Shown: in pieces, positions 9,198 through 18,690 of the stretch | Layout: every line of letters begins with the position of its first letter | Position numbering within the stretch: position 1 is the stretch's first letter | From: Alphaproteobacteria bacterium | Lineage (GTDB): Bacteria > Pseudomonadota > Alphaproteobacteria > UBA6615 | Direction: 5' to 3' | DNA length: 64,000 nucleotides | Assembly (NCBI GenBank): GCA_022449545.1 | Contig: JAKUPN010000004.1 | Coordinates: 29,834 to 93,833 of the forward strand | Notes under the pieces: generated by a model | Database searches by the model: none | What the model was told of the DNA's origin: nothing | The model's input: the letters and a program-made list of their open reading frames with translations, nothing else | Position numbers and translations under genes: made by a program

Positions 9198-9788
9198 ATG
9201 CATTGGATGATAAAATGTCGTTCCAAACAAGGTACGGATGAACTTCGTTCGGCAACAATTCCGGCACATATAGAACATTTAGATAAATATAAAGAAATGA
9301 CCTGGTTTTCTGGTCCTATTTTTACCGATGATGGAAAATCAGCAATAGGTAGTTTACGTTTCATTGAGTTTCCCGATCAAGAGAGTGCGCAGGCATATAT
9401 AGATAAAGACCCTTACACGGTAGAAGGTATTTTCGATGAAATTATTATAAAACATTGGCAACCAGCACTTAATCAACGCCAACTGGATTATGACAAAAAA
9501 GATGGAACCCAGCAATTTATCGTCCATTGTATAGATAGTGATAAAAGTGAGGGTAAGAGAGATCAGCTTAGACAAGCCCATCGAGATTATCTTGTTAATC
9601 GTCAAGAATTTATAATAGCGCGTGGACCTCTGCGTGATAATGCTAGTGGTCCTATAGTAGGAAGTGCTTTATTGCTGGATGTAAAGGATAGGGAATTTGC
9701 CGAGTCTCTTTTAGATGATGAACCTTTCAACAAATCTGGGATTTACGAACATATTAGTGTTGAAAGATGGTTCTTTGGGCATGTGTAG
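9198..9788 (+). CDS. tandem YCII-domain protein
   Basis: The 196-residue protein is two copies of a YCII-like ferredoxin-fold domain. The first (about 1-90) contains HIEHLDKY, an FSGPI...DDG turn and a final strand IIIKHWQPA. The second (about 105-196) repeats this as RQAHRDYL, ARGPLRDN and ISVERWFFG. YCII domains carry a conserved His and Asp and are suspected small catalytic or sensor domains; the function here is unknown. The gene is the only plus-strand gene inside the cox maturation island. Its stop lies two bases from the stop of the convergent XdhC C-terminal gene. The start has a clear CGGGGGA site. Confidence 0.78.
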   Translation: MHWMIKCRSKQGTDELRSATIPAHIEHLDKYKEMTWFSGPIFTDDGKSAIGSLRFIEFPDQESAQAYIDKDPYTVEGIFDEIIIKHWQPALNQRQLDYDKKDGTQQFIVHCIDSDKSEGKRDQLRQAHRDYLVNRQEFIIARGPLRDNASGPIVGSALLLDVKDREFAESLLDDEPFNKSGIYEHISVERWFFGHV

Positions 9789-9790
9789 TA

Positions 9791-10474
9791 TTAGGTCGAT
9801 TTGTGCAATGTTTGGGTAATTTGTGCCATAATAGATATTGCGATTTCAGCAGGAGTTTTAGCGCCAATTGGTAGTCCAATTGGACCGTGAATTTTTTCAA
9901 TTTTATTAGTTGATATTCCTGCTTCAGTAAGTCGGTCAATTCGTTTCGCATGTGTTTTTTTGCTCCCAAGTGAACCGATATAAAAAGCGTCTGATTCTAG
10001 AGCTACTTGAAGGGCGGGATCGTCTAATTTAGGATCGTGTGTTAGCGTTACAATTGCTGTTCTGTTATCGATTTGTAACTTTTTAAGGGCTTCATCAGGC
10101 CATTCTTCGCTTAACTCAATTCCAGGAAACCTAGATGACGTCGCGAAAGCACCTCTAGGGTCAATCACCATGGTTGAAAACCCTGTTGTTGAGGCAATAT
10201 CTATGAGTGGTTGGGCAATATGCACAGCCCCTATAATTATTAGTCGTTTTGGGGGATTAAAACTCTGAATAAATATTTGATCAACGCGCTTTGAACGGTC
10301 ATGAATTAAATTATCACGTGCGTGATTTAACATTTCCTCTTGAAGTTTCAAGTCTCCAAAAACCGAGTCCTTGTAAACTAGTGCTTGTCTTCCTGTTGAT
10401 AAATCTGAAACAAGGGCTACTGATAGTTTTTTTTCGCGCGCAGAAAGTAATTCTTTGAGGATTTTTGACTGCAT
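9791..10474 (-). CDS. XdhC/CoxI family protein, C-terminal (Rossmann) half
   Basis: This 227-residue protein corresponds to the C-terminal Rossmann-like domain of XdhC/CoxI. The dinucleotide-type motif IIIGAVHIAQPL is near residue 80, followed by VIDPRGAFAT and, further on, YIGSLGSKKTHAKR, both hallmarks of the family. XdhC proteins bind molybdenum cofactor, support its sulfuration and deliver it to xanthine dehydrogenase-type enzymes. The N-terminal half is encoded by the separate gene just upstream; four bases separate them. As both frames are clean, this is a real two-gene arrangement or an old split rather than decay. The target is presumably CoxL. Confidence 0.83.
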   Translation of the reverse strand: MQSKILKELLSAREKKLSVALVSDLSTGRQALVYKDSVFGDLKLQEEMLNHARDNLIHDRSKRVDQIFIQSFNPPKRLIIIGAVHIAQPLIDIASTTGFSTMVIDPRGAFATSSRFPGIELSEEWPDEALKKLQIDNRTAIVTLTHDPKLDDPALQVALESDAFYIGSLGSKKTHAKRIDRLTEAGISTNKIEKIHGPIGLPIGAKTPAEIAISIMAQITQTLHKST

Positions 10475-10478
10475 TTTT

Positions 10479-10826
10479 CTATTCTACTTGCTCTACATAC
10501 ACTTCTACTTCACCACCACAGGCAAGGCCAACTTCCCATGCCATTTCATCAGAGACGCCAAATTTAATTAATTTTGGATTTCTATCAGCCATCACCTGTT
10601 TTGCATCATGGACTACGGCTCCCTCTATGCAACCCCCCGAGACAGATCCAACCATGTTTCCATCAATGTCTATTGCCAATTGGCTGCCCACTGGTCGTGG
10701 AGAGGAACCCCAGGTGCTGACGACTGTTGCTATTGCAACCTGTTTTCCTTCCTGTCGCCACTTTGCAGCACACTCCAGAACATCATCGTGGCTATACATA
10801 TTGTTTTCTTTTTCAGATTCTTTCAT
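10479..10826 (-). CDS. XdhC/CoxI family protein, N-terminal half
   Basis: A 115-residue protein matching the XdhC/CoxI N-terminal domain: a helix with WRQEGKQVAIATVVSTWGSS, then RPVGSQLAI and the glycine/cysteine motif SGGCIEGAV. The C-terminal CGGEVEVYVE is also characteristic. It ends in its own stop codon four bases before the gene for the Rossmann half. The start overlaps the coxE stop by four bases (ATGA), so translation is likely coupled to coxE. Together the two halves should do the work of CoxF/CoxI in maturing the molybdenum enzyme. Confidence 0.83.
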   Translation of the reverse strand: MKESEKENNMYSHDDVLECAAKWRQEGKQVAIATVVSTWGSSPRPVGSQLAIDIDGNMVGSVSGGCIEGAVVHDAKQVMADRNPKLIKFGVSDEMAWEVGLACGGEVEVYVEQVE

Positions 10827-12121
10827 TGCACTTTCTCCAGCATACTTTGAATTTTTAAGTCATCTGAACTTTGATTACTAAGGGCGTGGGACAGTTGATT
10901 CAAACTTTCCAAATTATGAACAGAACGAAAATCATCTACATTAGGAAGTATTATGCGTGCCCCTAAGGATTTGGGCTCATAACGATCATAGCGCAGCAGA
11001 GGGTTCAACCATATCAAATGTCTACATGATTTGTGGAGTCTAATGATTTCCGATTCAAGGCCTTCTGCTGCATCTCGATCAAGTCCATCAGTAATCAAAA
11101 GTACTACCGCTCCTTGCGAAAGGGTTCTTCGTGACCAATTTAGATTATATGTGCGGAGACTGTGTCCTATCCGTGTTCCTCCTGACCAGTCATCAACTGC
11201 TTCAGATACTTTATCAAGGGCGTCATCCACATCTTTATAACGTAAATATCGTGTTATATTTGTAAGTCGTGTTCCGAATAAGAAAGTATGAACTCGGTCT
11301 CGATCATTTGAAACTGCATGTAAAAAATGGAGGATCATGCGTGAATACCTGCTCATAGAACCCGAAATATCACATAAAACAACTAGTGGAGGAGGACGAT
11401 TAAGCCGTTTTACGTATTGTAATGGTATGGTTGCTCCACCAGAACGTAAGGAAGATCGTAAAGTGGAACGCATATCAATTTTCCTACCCAATGGGTTTTT
11501 GCGATAACGACGAGTGGGGATTTCAATAATTGGCAATTTCATCCTTGCTATGGCTCGTTTAGCTTGGGAAAGCTCTTCGTTAGACATCTTTTCAAAGTCC
11601 ATGTCTTGAAGTAACTCACGCGAAGACCAGGTCATTACTGCGTCTATGGTTATGTCTGGTTCGCTCTGGTCTTCTGCTTCTTTTTCTTCATTATCTCTAT
11701 CAGGTGGTTTTAAAGCTTCAGCTAGGCGACGATTTATTTCCTCAGTTTCGGCTGTTTGATCTTGATCTATCATCGTCGGCAGAACTAATGAACTCATCTT
11801 TTCTAGAATTTGTGGATTCCTCCAAAAAATATGGAATGCTTGATCAAAAATTTCTTTCTGATCTCGTCTATTTACAAAAACAGCATGTAATGACCAGTAG
11901 AAATCATCCCGATTTCCAATTCCAACTGTGAGCACAGCTCTGAGGGCATCAAGCACCTTTCCAGGGCCAACAGGAAGTCCTGCAGCTCTTAATACTCTAG
12001 CAAAATGCATAATATTTTTAGCGAGGGTTCCTTTAGATTCTTCTTTTTCAAGTGAATTTAAAATAGGAAACTTAGTTGATAAACCCTCTTGATCGATACC
12101 ATCTGTAGCCTTGTCTGACAT
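10823..12121 (-). CDS. coxE: CoxE-like VWA domain protein
   Basis: A 432-residue von Willebrand factor A protein of the CoxE family. The metal-dependent adhesion motif DISGS is at residues 251-255, and the later VLLITDGLDRD supplies the acidic residue typical of the domain. The first 240 residues are helical and charged, as in other CoxE proteins. CoxE works with the MoxR-type ATPase CoxD to assemble the bimetallic or molybdenum site of CO dehydrogenase in Oligotropha. Here coxE starts six bases after the coxD stop and overlaps the XdhC N-terminal gene by four bases. Confidence 0.88.
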   Translation of the reverse strand: MSDKATDGIDQEGLSTKFPILNSLEKEESKGTLAKNIMHFARVLRAAGLPVGPGKVLDALRAVLTVGIGNRDDFYWSLHAVFVNRRDQKEIFDQAFHIFWRNPQILEKMSSLVLPTMIDQDQTAETEEINRRLAEALKPPDRDNEEKEAEDQSEPDITIDAVMTWSSRELLQDMDFEKMSNEELSQAKRAIARMKLPIIEIPTRRYRKNPLGRKIDMRSTLRSSLRSGGATIPLQYVKRLNRPPPLVVLCDISGSMSRYSRMILHFLHAVSNDRDRVHTFLFGTRLTNITRYLRYKDVDDALDKVSEAVDDWSGGTRIGHSLRTYNLNWSRRTLSQGAVVLLITDGLDRDAAEGLESEIIRLHKSCRHLIWLNPLLRYDRYEPKSLGARIILPNVDDFRSVHNLESLNQLSHALSNQSSDDLKIQSMLEKVQ

Positions 12122-12127
12122 TTTCGA

Positions 12128-13054
12128 TTAGCTAGCAGCTAATTGTGTGGCGGCTACTTCATTTTTAATTTGGTCTAGTATCACAGCTGCTTCACTACCG
12201 CGAATTTGAGCAATATCATCTTGATATTTAAGCAAGACCCCGAGAGTGTCATCTATTGCCTCAGGAGTAAGCTCGATAATATCAAGTTGATTAAGTGCTG
12301 ATGCCCAATCGATTGTTTCGGCTATACCTGGTAATTTAAATAGATCCATATCTCGTAATCGTTGAACAAAGTCTACGACTTGTTGGCTTAATTTAATATC
12401 CACTGAAGGAGCCTTAATTTTAAGGATTTCTAATTCTCTGTCAGCGTCAGGATAGTCTACCCAATAATAGAAACAGCGCCTCTTTAGTGCGTCATGAATT
12501 TCTCTAGTTCTATTAGAAGTAATAATTACTATAGGTGGCTCTTCGGCTGTAATAGTGCCTATCTCCGGGATTGTAATTTGGAAATCAGAAAGAACTTCTA
12601 GTAAGTAAGCTTCGAAGGGTTCATCCGTCCTGTCCAGTTCATCAATTAATAATACAGGGGGGCCATTCGGAGATGCCTCTAGAGCTTGCATGAGGGGACG
12701 TTTAACTAGAAATCTCTCAGAGAATATATCTTTGCTAAGCGACTCACGATCTTTGACACCTCGAGCTTCAGCCATACGTATCTCTATCATTTGTGTTGAG
12801 TAATTCCATTCGTAAACCGCTGATGATACATCAAGGCCTTCATAACACTGTAGTCGGACTAATTTACGCCCTAGGGTGTTAGCTAATACCTTAGCTATTT
12901 CAGTTTTACCTACGCCCGCTTCTCCCTCCAAGAATAGAGGTCGCTTAAGCTCTAAAGCTAGGTGGACCGCTGTTCCAAGGCTTCGGTCGGCAATGTAATT
13001 ACCCTTAGATAAGAGTTCTACTGTAGATTCAACGCTATGTGTTGGTTTAATCAA
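12128..13054 (-). CDS. coxD: CoxD-like MoxR family AAA+ ATPase
   Basis: MoxR-type AAA+ ATPase of 308 residues. Walker A is GEAGVGKT (44-51), Walker B LLIDEL (135-140), sensor 1 is within VIITSNRTRE, and the helical lid follows. The start is a TTG with only a weak GAG upstream; no other plausible start precedes the conserved core. MoxR ATPases partner VWA proteins, and the next gene is the VWA protein CoxE. In the CO dehydrogenase system CoxD is a chaperone needed for active-site assembly. The gene is separated from coxM by 179 bases that include a small hairpin. Confidence 0.88.
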   Translation of the reverse strand: MIKPTHSVESTVELLSKGNYIADRSLGTAVHLALELKRPLFLEGEAGVGKTEIAKVLANTLGRKLVRLQCYEGLDVSSAVYEWNYSTQMIEIRMAEARGVKDRESLSKDIFSERFLVKRPLMQALEASPNGPPVLLIDELDRTDEPFEAYLLEVLSDFQITIPEIGTITAEEPPIVIITSNRTREIHDALKRRCFYYWVDYPDADRELEILKIKAPSVDIKLSQQVVDFVQRLRDMDLFKLPGIAETIDWASALNQLDIIELTPEAIDDTLGVLLKYQDDIAQIRGSEAAVILDQIKNEVAATQLAAS

Positions 13055-13192
13055 TTGTTACTCATAATGTTTAAATGAAAAAAAATCAGATCTGAGATAA
13101 TTGCAAGGATATCACCTCATCACTAAAATAAAAATTAATATCAGTACTGATATAATTCACCTGAATAAATATGCAAGGTGGTTATTGTACTA

Positions 13193-13215
13193 TGCCGAAC
13201 CCTGAGGGCTCGGCA
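13193..13215 (-). promoter_or_regulatory. small hairpin between coxM and coxD
   Basis: TGCCGA (13193-13198) pairs perfectly with TCGGCA (13210-13215), and CCC/GGG extends the stem inside around a TGA loop with one mismatch. It lies 18 bases downstream of the coxM stop. No T-run follows on the minus strand, so it is not a good intrinsic terminator. It could stabilise the 3' end of a coxSLM transcript or lower read-through into coxDE. Confidence 0.4.
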
Positions 13216-13233
13216 AAGTCTTTGAAGTACAAT

Positions 13234-14031
13234 TTAACCTGCTGCAGTTGCTGCTCTACTTGCCATTATGGAAACTAAATGTGCACGATACTCAGAGGAG
13301 GCATGAATATCATTATTTAGGCCATCTGAAGAAATGCTAACCGCCTTGGCAGCTGATGCGTCCAGAGTGTCTCCCAAAGCGTTTTCAATATCAGTAGATC
13401 TGAAAACTCCTGAATCACTAGCGCCAGTTACTGCAGCGCGTGTTTCTCCGCCTGTCTGGGCAACCATTACTCCAACGATGGCATATCTTGAGGCTGGATT
13501 AGGAAATTTTGCATAAGCTGCTCTATCAGGGATAGGAAAAGTCACAGCAGTTATGAGTTCACCATCTTCTAAAGCGGTTTCAAAAAGTCCTGTGAAAAAA
13601 TCATCTGCAGAAATTTTTCTAGTGTTTGTTATGATAGTTGCATTAAGAGCCACACAACCAGCTGGGTAGTCAGCAGCAGGATCATTATTGGCTATTGAGC
13701 CACCTATTGTTCCACGATTCCGCACTTGTGGATCTCCAATATTACCAGCAAGAGCAGCTAGAGCAGGGATCTTAGAATTTACAATTTCTGAGCTTGCTAC
13801 TGATGCATGCGTGGTCATAGAGCCAATTGTAACTGAATCACCTTCTTCTGAAACACCGACCAAGTCGTTTATAGCTGATAAATCAACTAAATCACTAGGC
13901 TGGGCAAGTCTTTGTTTAAGTGTGGGTATGAGAGTCATTCCTCCTGCCAAAAAACTGCCATCTTCTGCCGAGGATTGGGCAGATACTGCTTCATCCTGAG
14001 AATTAGCTTGCTGGTATTTAAAATCATACAT
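13234..14031 (-). CDS. coxM: CoxM-like FAD-binding subunit
   Basis: Medium subunit (265 aa) of a xanthine dehydrogenase/CO dehydrogenase-type enzyme; it carries FAD and passes electrons from the iron-sulfur subunit. The two FAD motifs are visible: AGGMTLIPTLK near residues 30-40 and RNRGTIGGSIANNDPAADYP near 105-124. The C-terminal domain follows at the usual length. A GGGAG-type site precedes the ATG. Third gene in the order coxS, coxL, coxM, the arrangement usual for form II enzymes; form I operons run M, S, L. Confidence 0.9.
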   Translation of the reverse strand: MYDFKYQQANSQDEAVSAQSSAEDGSFLAGGMTLIPTLKQRLAQPSDLVDLSAINDLVGVSEEGDSVTIGSMTTHASVASSEIVNSKIPALAALAGNIGDPQVRNRGTIGGSIANNDPAADYPAGCVALNATIITNTRKISADDFFTGLFETALEDGELITAVTFPIPDRAAYAKFPNPASRYAIVGVMVAQTGGETRAAVTGASDSGVFRSTDIENALGDTLDASAAKAVSISSDGLNNDIHASSEYRAHLVSIMASRAATAAG

Positions 14032-14071
14032 TTTATTTCTCCCTAACGGCCATTTATTTTAATGAGCCTCA

Positions 14072-16429
14072 CTAAGCATTATGGATTGCTTGCCATACTT
14101 TTGAAGGTGAAGCTGGCATTGATATATCTTCTACGCCCAAAGATGATAGAGCATCTAAAATAGCATTAATAACTGCTGGTGGAGCTCCAATTGAACCGAC
14201 TTCACCTACACCTTTTACCTCAAGAGGGTTGGATGCCCCAAGAACGCTTTCCGTGCTAACATTAAGGTTTGGAAGGTTGTCTGCCCTAGGCATAGTGTAA
14301 TCCATATAAGAACCTGTAAGAAGCTGTCCTTCTTTATCATAAACACAACCCTCCATTAAGGCTTGGCCAATTCCTTGAGCCACGCCGCCCTGCACTTGCC
14401 CTTCAACAATCATCGGATTAATTACACGACCGATATCATCTACAGCTGTAAAATCAGTAACTTCAACTTCTCCTGTTTCAGGATCGATTTCTACCTCGCA
14501 GATATGACATCCTGCTGGGAAACTGAAGTTTAGGGGGTCATAAAAAGCATTTTCGTCAAGGCCGGGTTCAAGTTCTTCAATAGGGTAGTTATGGGGAACG
14601 TAAGCGGCCAAAGATACTTCACCAAAAGCTAGCTCACGATCAGTGCCTGATACACTAAAGACACCGTCTTTGAAGTCTATATCAGCTTCAGAAGCTTCAA
14701 GAATATGTGCAGCTATTTTTTTTGCTTTATCTATGATCTTATTACAAGCCTTAAGAACCGCAGGCCCCCCAACCGCTAATGAACGAGATCCGTATGTCCC
14801 CATTCCAAACTGAACTTCTCCTGTGTCTCCATGGCTGACCTCTACTTGGTCAAATGCAATACCCAATGTATCTGAAACAATCTGAGCAAATGTGGTCTCA
14901 TGTCCTTGTCCATGATTGTGCGTTCCAGTGTATAGCGTTACCGAGCCGGTAGGATGAACTCTTACTTGAGCTGATTCATATAGACCTGCTCTGGCACCTA
15001 GAGCCCCAGCCACAGCAGAAGGCGCAATACCACAGGCCTCTATGTAAGTTGATATGCCAATACCACGCTTTTTCCCATTACCTTCAGATTTTTCTCTACG
15101 AGAAGAGAATCCTTCATAGTCAGATGCTTTTAAAGCTGTTTCGAAGGCTTTTGGATAATCACCAACATCGTATTGCAGTGCAACTGGAGTTTGGTACGGA
15201 AACTGGTCAGGCTGAATCATGTTGATACGGCGAATCTCTACTGGATCAATTCCAGTTTCTTTTGCCGCTTTATCTACCAGCCTTTCAAGCAGATAAGTAC
15301 ATTCTGGTCTACCGGCTCCTCTATAGGCGTCCACTGGAACTGTATTAGTGAAAACTGTTTTAACTTCGCAATAAATAGCCGGTGTTTTATAAACTCCTGC
15401 CAAAAGTGTTCCATATAAGTAAGTAGGTACACTAGAGCCAAATGTTGAAAGATAGGCCCCTATATTCGCTTTAGTGCTAACACGAAGACCCAAGAATTTA
15501 CCATCTTTATCAAGGGCTAAGTCAGCCTTGGTTTCGTGGTCGCGACCATGTGCATCGGTTACAAAAGATTCCGAGCGTTCTGCTGTCCATTTTATTGGTT
15601 GTGAAACTTTGGCCGAGGCCCATGTGAGTATTGCTTCTTCAGCATAATGAAAAATTTTTGACCCAAATCCACCCCCAACATCATGAGAGATAATGCGTAA
15701 TTTATGTTCAGGGATCTGAAGAACAAATGCTCCCATTAGCAACCTTATCACATGAGGGTTTTGCGTTGTCGTATGGAGTGTGTAGTTTCCGCTAGAGGGA
15801 TCGAATTGAGCTACAGCAGCTCGTGGTTCCATGGCATTAGGTATGAGACGATTATTGATTAGTTCAATGGAAACCACCTTATGTGCGTCGGAAAACGAAT
15901 TTTCTGTGGCCTCTTTATCCCCTATCTCCCAATCAAAGCACATATTATTAGGCACGTCGTCATGGACTAAAGCTTTTCCAGATAGTGCTTCATCCATATT
16001 TACAGCAGCAGGTAAAACTTCGTAATCAACTGCAATTTGCTCCATCGCATCACGGGCTTGGGATTTGGTTTCAGCTATAACAATTGCTACTTGGTCTCCA
16101 ACATGACGAACTTTACTAACCGCCATTGGTGGATGACCAGGCTCATTCATTGGACTGCCATCCTTACTATGGATCTGCCATCCACATGGCAAGCTGCCCA
16201 CTTCATCTGCGGCCATATCTGATCCAGTGAATATATCTATAACACCTGGAGCCGCTTTAGCCTGCGAAACATCGACCTTTTTTAGGTTCGCATGAGCATG
16301 GGGAGATCTTAGAATAGAGGCATATAGTTGATTTGGCTGGTTTAAATCATCTGTATAACGTCCTCTGCCAGTCAAAAATCGTTTGTCTTCTACTCTTTTT
16401 ACGGGTGCACCAATATTTGTCTCGGTCAT
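14072..16429 (-). CDS. coxL: CoxL-like molybdenum-binding large subunit, form II
   Basis: Large catalytic subunit (785 aa) of a molybdenum hydroxylase. VGGGFGSK (251-258) binds the cofactor region, and GVGEVGS near the C terminus holds the expected catalytic glutamate at about residue 743. The active-site loop is AYRGAGR (368-374). That is the form II signature; true (form I) CO dehydrogenases have AYxCSFR with the cysteine that bridges Mo and Cu. This enzyme lacks that cysteine, so CO oxidation cannot be assumed, and an aldehyde or N-heterocycle substrate is equally possible. An in-frame start at 16531 would overlap coxS by about 98 bases; the ATG at 16429, four bases after the coxS stop, matches the family N terminus. 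Confidence 0.9.
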   Translation of the reverse strand: MTETNIGAPVKRVEDKRFLTGRGRYTDDLNQPNQLYASILRSPHAHANLKKVDVSQAKAAPGVIDIFTGSDMAADEVGSLPCGWQIHSKDGSPMNEPGHPPMAVSKVRHVGDQVAIVIAETKSQARDAMEQIAVDYEVLPAAVNMDEALSGKALVHDDVPNNMCFDWEIGDKEATENSFSDAHKVVSIELINNRLIPNAMEPRAAVAQFDPSSGNYTLHTTTQNPHVIRLLMGAFVLQIPEHKLRIISHDVGGGFGSKIFHYAEEAILTWASAKVSQPIKWTAERSESFVTDAHGRDHETKADLALDKDGKFLGLRVSTKANIGAYLSTFGSSVPTYLYGTLLAGVYKTPAIYCEVKTVFTNTVPVDAYRGAGRPECTYLLERLVDKAAKETGIDPVEIRRINMIQPDQFPYQTPVALQYDVGDYPKAFETALKASDYEGFSSRREKSEGNGKKRGIGISTYIEACGIAPSAVAGALGARAGLYESAQVRVHPTGSVTLYTGTHNHGQGHETTFAQIVSDTLGIAFDQVEVSHGDTGEVQFGMGTYGSRSLAVGGPAVLKACNKIIDKAKKIAAHILEASEADIDFKDGVFSVSGTDRELAFGEVSLAAYVPHNYPIEELEPGLDENAFYDPLNFSFPAGCHICEVEIDPETGEVEVTDFTAVDDIGRVINPMIVEGQVQGGVAQGIGQALMEGCVYDKEGQLLTGSYMDYTMPRADNLPNLNVSTESVLGASNPLEVKGVGEVGSIGAPPAVINAILDALSSLGVEDISMPASPSKVWQAIHNA

Positions 16430-16433
16430 TGAC

Positions 16434-16901
16434 TTAACCTTGCATAGTTTTTGCGCCGGCAAGTATAGATTTAACAATATTGTGATAGCCGGTGCAGCGG
16501 CAGAGGTTTCCCTCAAGCCATTCGCGCACATCCTGTTCGCTTGGATTACTATTTGTTTGAACTAAATCAATAGCACTCATAACCATACCTGGCGTGCAGA
16601 AGCCACACTGAAGGCCATGATTTTCTCTAAATGCTTCTTGCATTGGATGCAGAGTGTCACCATCGGCAAGTCCTTCAATGGTTGATACTTCTGAACCTTC
16701 AGCTTGAACTGCTAACATAGTACAAGATTTGGCTGATTTTCCATTTACGTGCACTACACAGGCACCACACTGGCTCGTATCACATCCTACATGGGTACCA
16801 GTAAGTCCTAGGTTCTCTCGTAAATATTGAACCAATAACGTTCTTGGCTCAACTTCAGACGAAACATTTTCGCCATTAACTGTCATCGAAACAGTGGGCA
16901 T
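16434..16901 (-). CDS. coxS: CoxS-like [2Fe-2S] subunit
   Basis: Small iron-sulfur subunit (155 aa). The N-terminal plant-ferredoxin-type cluster is bound by [13 protein letters not shown] with a later AKSC. The C-terminal domain binds the second cluster through CGFCTPGM and [11 protein letters not shown]. Together they carry electrons from the molybdenum centre in CoxL to FAD in CoxM. The start has a strong GGAGGAG site. First gene of the coxS-coxL-coxM set, 147 bases downstream of coxG. Confidence 0.92.
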   Translation of the reverse strand: MPTVSMTVNGENVSSEVEPRTLLVQYLRENLGLTGTHVGCDTSQCGACVVHVNGKSAKSCTMLAVQAEGSEVSTIEGLADGDTLHPMQEAFRENHGLQCGFCTPGMVMSAIDLVQTNSNPSEQDVREWLEGNLCRCTGYHNIVKSILAGAKTMQG

Positions 16902-17048
16902 GATTTTTCTCCTCCACTAAGGTTTCCCGCTAACCTTACAACGCACGCACCAGATAGTTAAGTGTGTACTGTAAACAATGTAATATACTACTATTTTTTC
17001 GTTATCTTCAACGTCAAGAAATCAAAGTAAATAATTCCTAAATATTAA

Positions 17049-17645
17049 TTAATAAACAATTATAGCTAAAATTACCGCTGCAGCTAGAATTAATCCAATA
17101 ATCCATGAACTAATACTTATTTTAGACCTTGTAGAGGTATTTATACCATGGTTGATCTCATTAGTATCAACTTCATTTAATTTTTCGGCTGAATATAGAT
17201 CTGCGTCTTCAGTTACAACTTCAGCAAAATTTTTAAAAAAATCACCAGCCATTTTTTTTGCTGTTCCATCTATTAGACGTGCTCCTAGCTGAGCTAGTTT
17301 CCCTCCAACTGTTGCGTCTACTTCGTAACTTAGTATTGTTGCCTCACCATCAGATTTAAGCGAAATATTTGCGCCACCTTTAGCAAAGCCGGCTGCACCA
17401 CCTTTGCCTTCTCCACTTATGCGATAGCTGTTTGGGGGATCAAGATCAGATATAGTAACCTGTCCTGAAAATTTTGCTTTTACAGGTCCTACTTTAGCTA
17501 CAACTTTAGCTGCTAGTTCAGTGTCAGAGATGCGTTCAATCTCTTCACAACCTGGGATTGATTGTTTAAGTATTTCTGGATCATTAAGAGCATCCCATAC
17601 TTTTTGACGCGAAGCTTCTATACGATACTCTCCGGTCATTTCCAT
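17049..17645 (-). CDS. coxG: CoxG-like SRPBCC protein with C-terminal membrane anchor
   Basis: SRPBCC (START-like) protein of the CoxG family, 198 aa. The N terminus has the family pattern: W-DALNDPEILKQSIPGCEE, then a KVGPVKAKFSGQV strand. A hydrophobic C-terminal helix (about residues 178-198) would anchor it to the membrane. In Oligotropha CoxG helps recruit CO dehydrogenase to the membrane. Here it is the promoter-proximal gene of the minus-strand cox island, reading away from the mrp operon. Confidence 0.87.
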   Translation of the reverse strand: MEMTGEYRIEASRQKVWDALNDPEILKQSIPGCEEIERISDTELAAKVVAKVGPVKAKFSGQVTISDLDPPNSYRISGEGKGGAAGFAKGGANISLKSDGEATILSYEVDATVGGKLAQLGARLIDGTAKKMAGDFFKNFAEVVTEDADLYSAEKLNEVDTNEINHGINTSTRSKISISSWIIGLILAAAVILAIIVY

Positions 17646-17954
17646 TTTATGTTGCCTTTCAAGTTTTAGCCTTTATTAAAGCGGGAACATAAAGATGCTT
17701 GTTGCGGGGAGCAAGGGTTATAGAGTAATTGTCTCAATAATAGAGCACTTTTCTCCCAGAAGTTTCTATATTTTAACATTAAGTACCTTGTGTGCTAAAT
17801 ATGCTTAGTAGTATTAAAGTTTATGGTGTTTTCGTTTGATTGCTATTTTCTATATGATTCTTATGTTAAAAATGAGAAGAATAGCTTTCCTAAACTTAGG
17901 TCAGATGGATACCGGTTTTTCCTGTTGTTTATAATATAAAATTGAGGTTTTCCG
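17646..17954. other. divergent intergenic region between coxG and mrpE
   Basis: A 309-base AT-rich spacer that must hold the promoters of both the cox island (minus) and the mrp operon (plus). I see no convincing paired -35/-10 set with normal spacing, no riboswitch fold and no gene. A TGAGGT ribosome site for mrpE lies at 17944-17949. Confidence 0.4.
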
Positions 17955-18437
17955 GTGCTTTATTTTATTAGTTCAGTAGTCGTTTTTTTCATGTTTTGGC
18001 TGGTTTTATCTGGGCACTATACTTTGATGCTCCTGGCTATAGGTGCTGTAGCATCCATATTAGTTGTTGGGTTGGCGACTAGAATGGCTGTGATTGATCG
18101 TGAAGGTCATCCAATATATCTATTGTATAGGGCCGTCTGGTATTGGCCCTGGTTATTTTGGGAAATTGTTAAATCGGGAATTTCAGTATCAAAAATTATT
18201 TTATCACCAACACTTCCCATTAGCCCAACACTTATTAATCTGAAAGCAACTCAAAAATCTGTTGTTGGAGTTGTTGTGTATGCTAATTCAATAACTTTAA
18301 CTCCAGGTACCGTTTCAGTGGAAGTTGAAGATAATGAAATTACCGTTCATGCGATAACAACTCTGGGGGCTATGGATCTTGAAGAAGGTAAAATGGATCG
18401 TATGGTAACCAAATTTGAAGGTGGAATAGGGACGTGA
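17955..18437 (+). CDS. mrpE: Mrp antiporter subunit E
   Basis: MrpE/MnhE subunit (160 aa) of the multisubunit monovalent cation/proton antiporter. Two or three hydrophobic helices fill the first 60 residues. The conserved YWPWLFWEIVKSGISVSK motif and the later ANSITLTPGTVSVEVEDN are diagnostic. The start is GTG with a TGAGGT site five bases before it. The gene opens a compact plus-strand operon and overlaps mrpF by four bases. In other bacteria Mrp complexes exchange Na+ or K+ for protons and support pH and salt tolerance. Confidence 0.9.
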   Translation: MLYFISSVVVFFMFWLVLSGHYTLMLLAIGAVASILVVGLATRMAVIDREGHPIYLLYRAVWYWPWLFWEIVKSGISVSKIILSPTLPISPTLINLKATQKSVVGVVVYANSITLTPGTVSVEVEDNEITVHAITTLGAMDLEEGKMDRMVTKFEGGIGT

Positions 18438-18688
18438 TGTTTTCTGTAGGTTTAATAGCTGTTTTAGTTAGTTTAGTTCTAGCTATGGTAAGAGCAATTA
18501 TGGGGCCTTCCATGTTCGACCGAGTTTTGGCAGCTAACTCTACTGCTACCCTTGCGGTCTTATCATTATCACTTTTAGGCTTTGTGACTGGCAGACCAGA
18601 TTTTCTAGATATTGCTATATTATATACTTTGTTAAATCTTGTGGGAACTATAGCAGTGCTGAAGTATTTTCATCCTGGTGAAAGTTAG
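18434..18688 (+). CDS. mrpF: Mrp antiporter subunit F
   Basis: Small (84 aa) three-helix subunit F. The core RAIMGPSMFDRVLAANS followed by the helix with DFLDIAILYTLLNLVGTIA is the family signature, including the conserved acidic residue in the third helix. It overlaps mrpE by four bases (ATGA-type coupling) and is followed by mrpG after two bases. It forms part of the membrane arm of the antiporter. Confidence 0.9.
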   Translation: MMFSVGLIAVLVSLVLAMVRAIMGPSMFDRVLAANSTATLAVLSLSLLGFVTGRPDFLDIAILYTLLNLVGTIAVLKYFHPGES

Positions 18689-18690
18689 TA

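Noticed and set aside
16430..16531. 34-residue N-terminal extension of CoxL
   Set aside because: It would overlap most of the coxS end; the family N terminus and a normal 4-base gap support the ATG at 16429.
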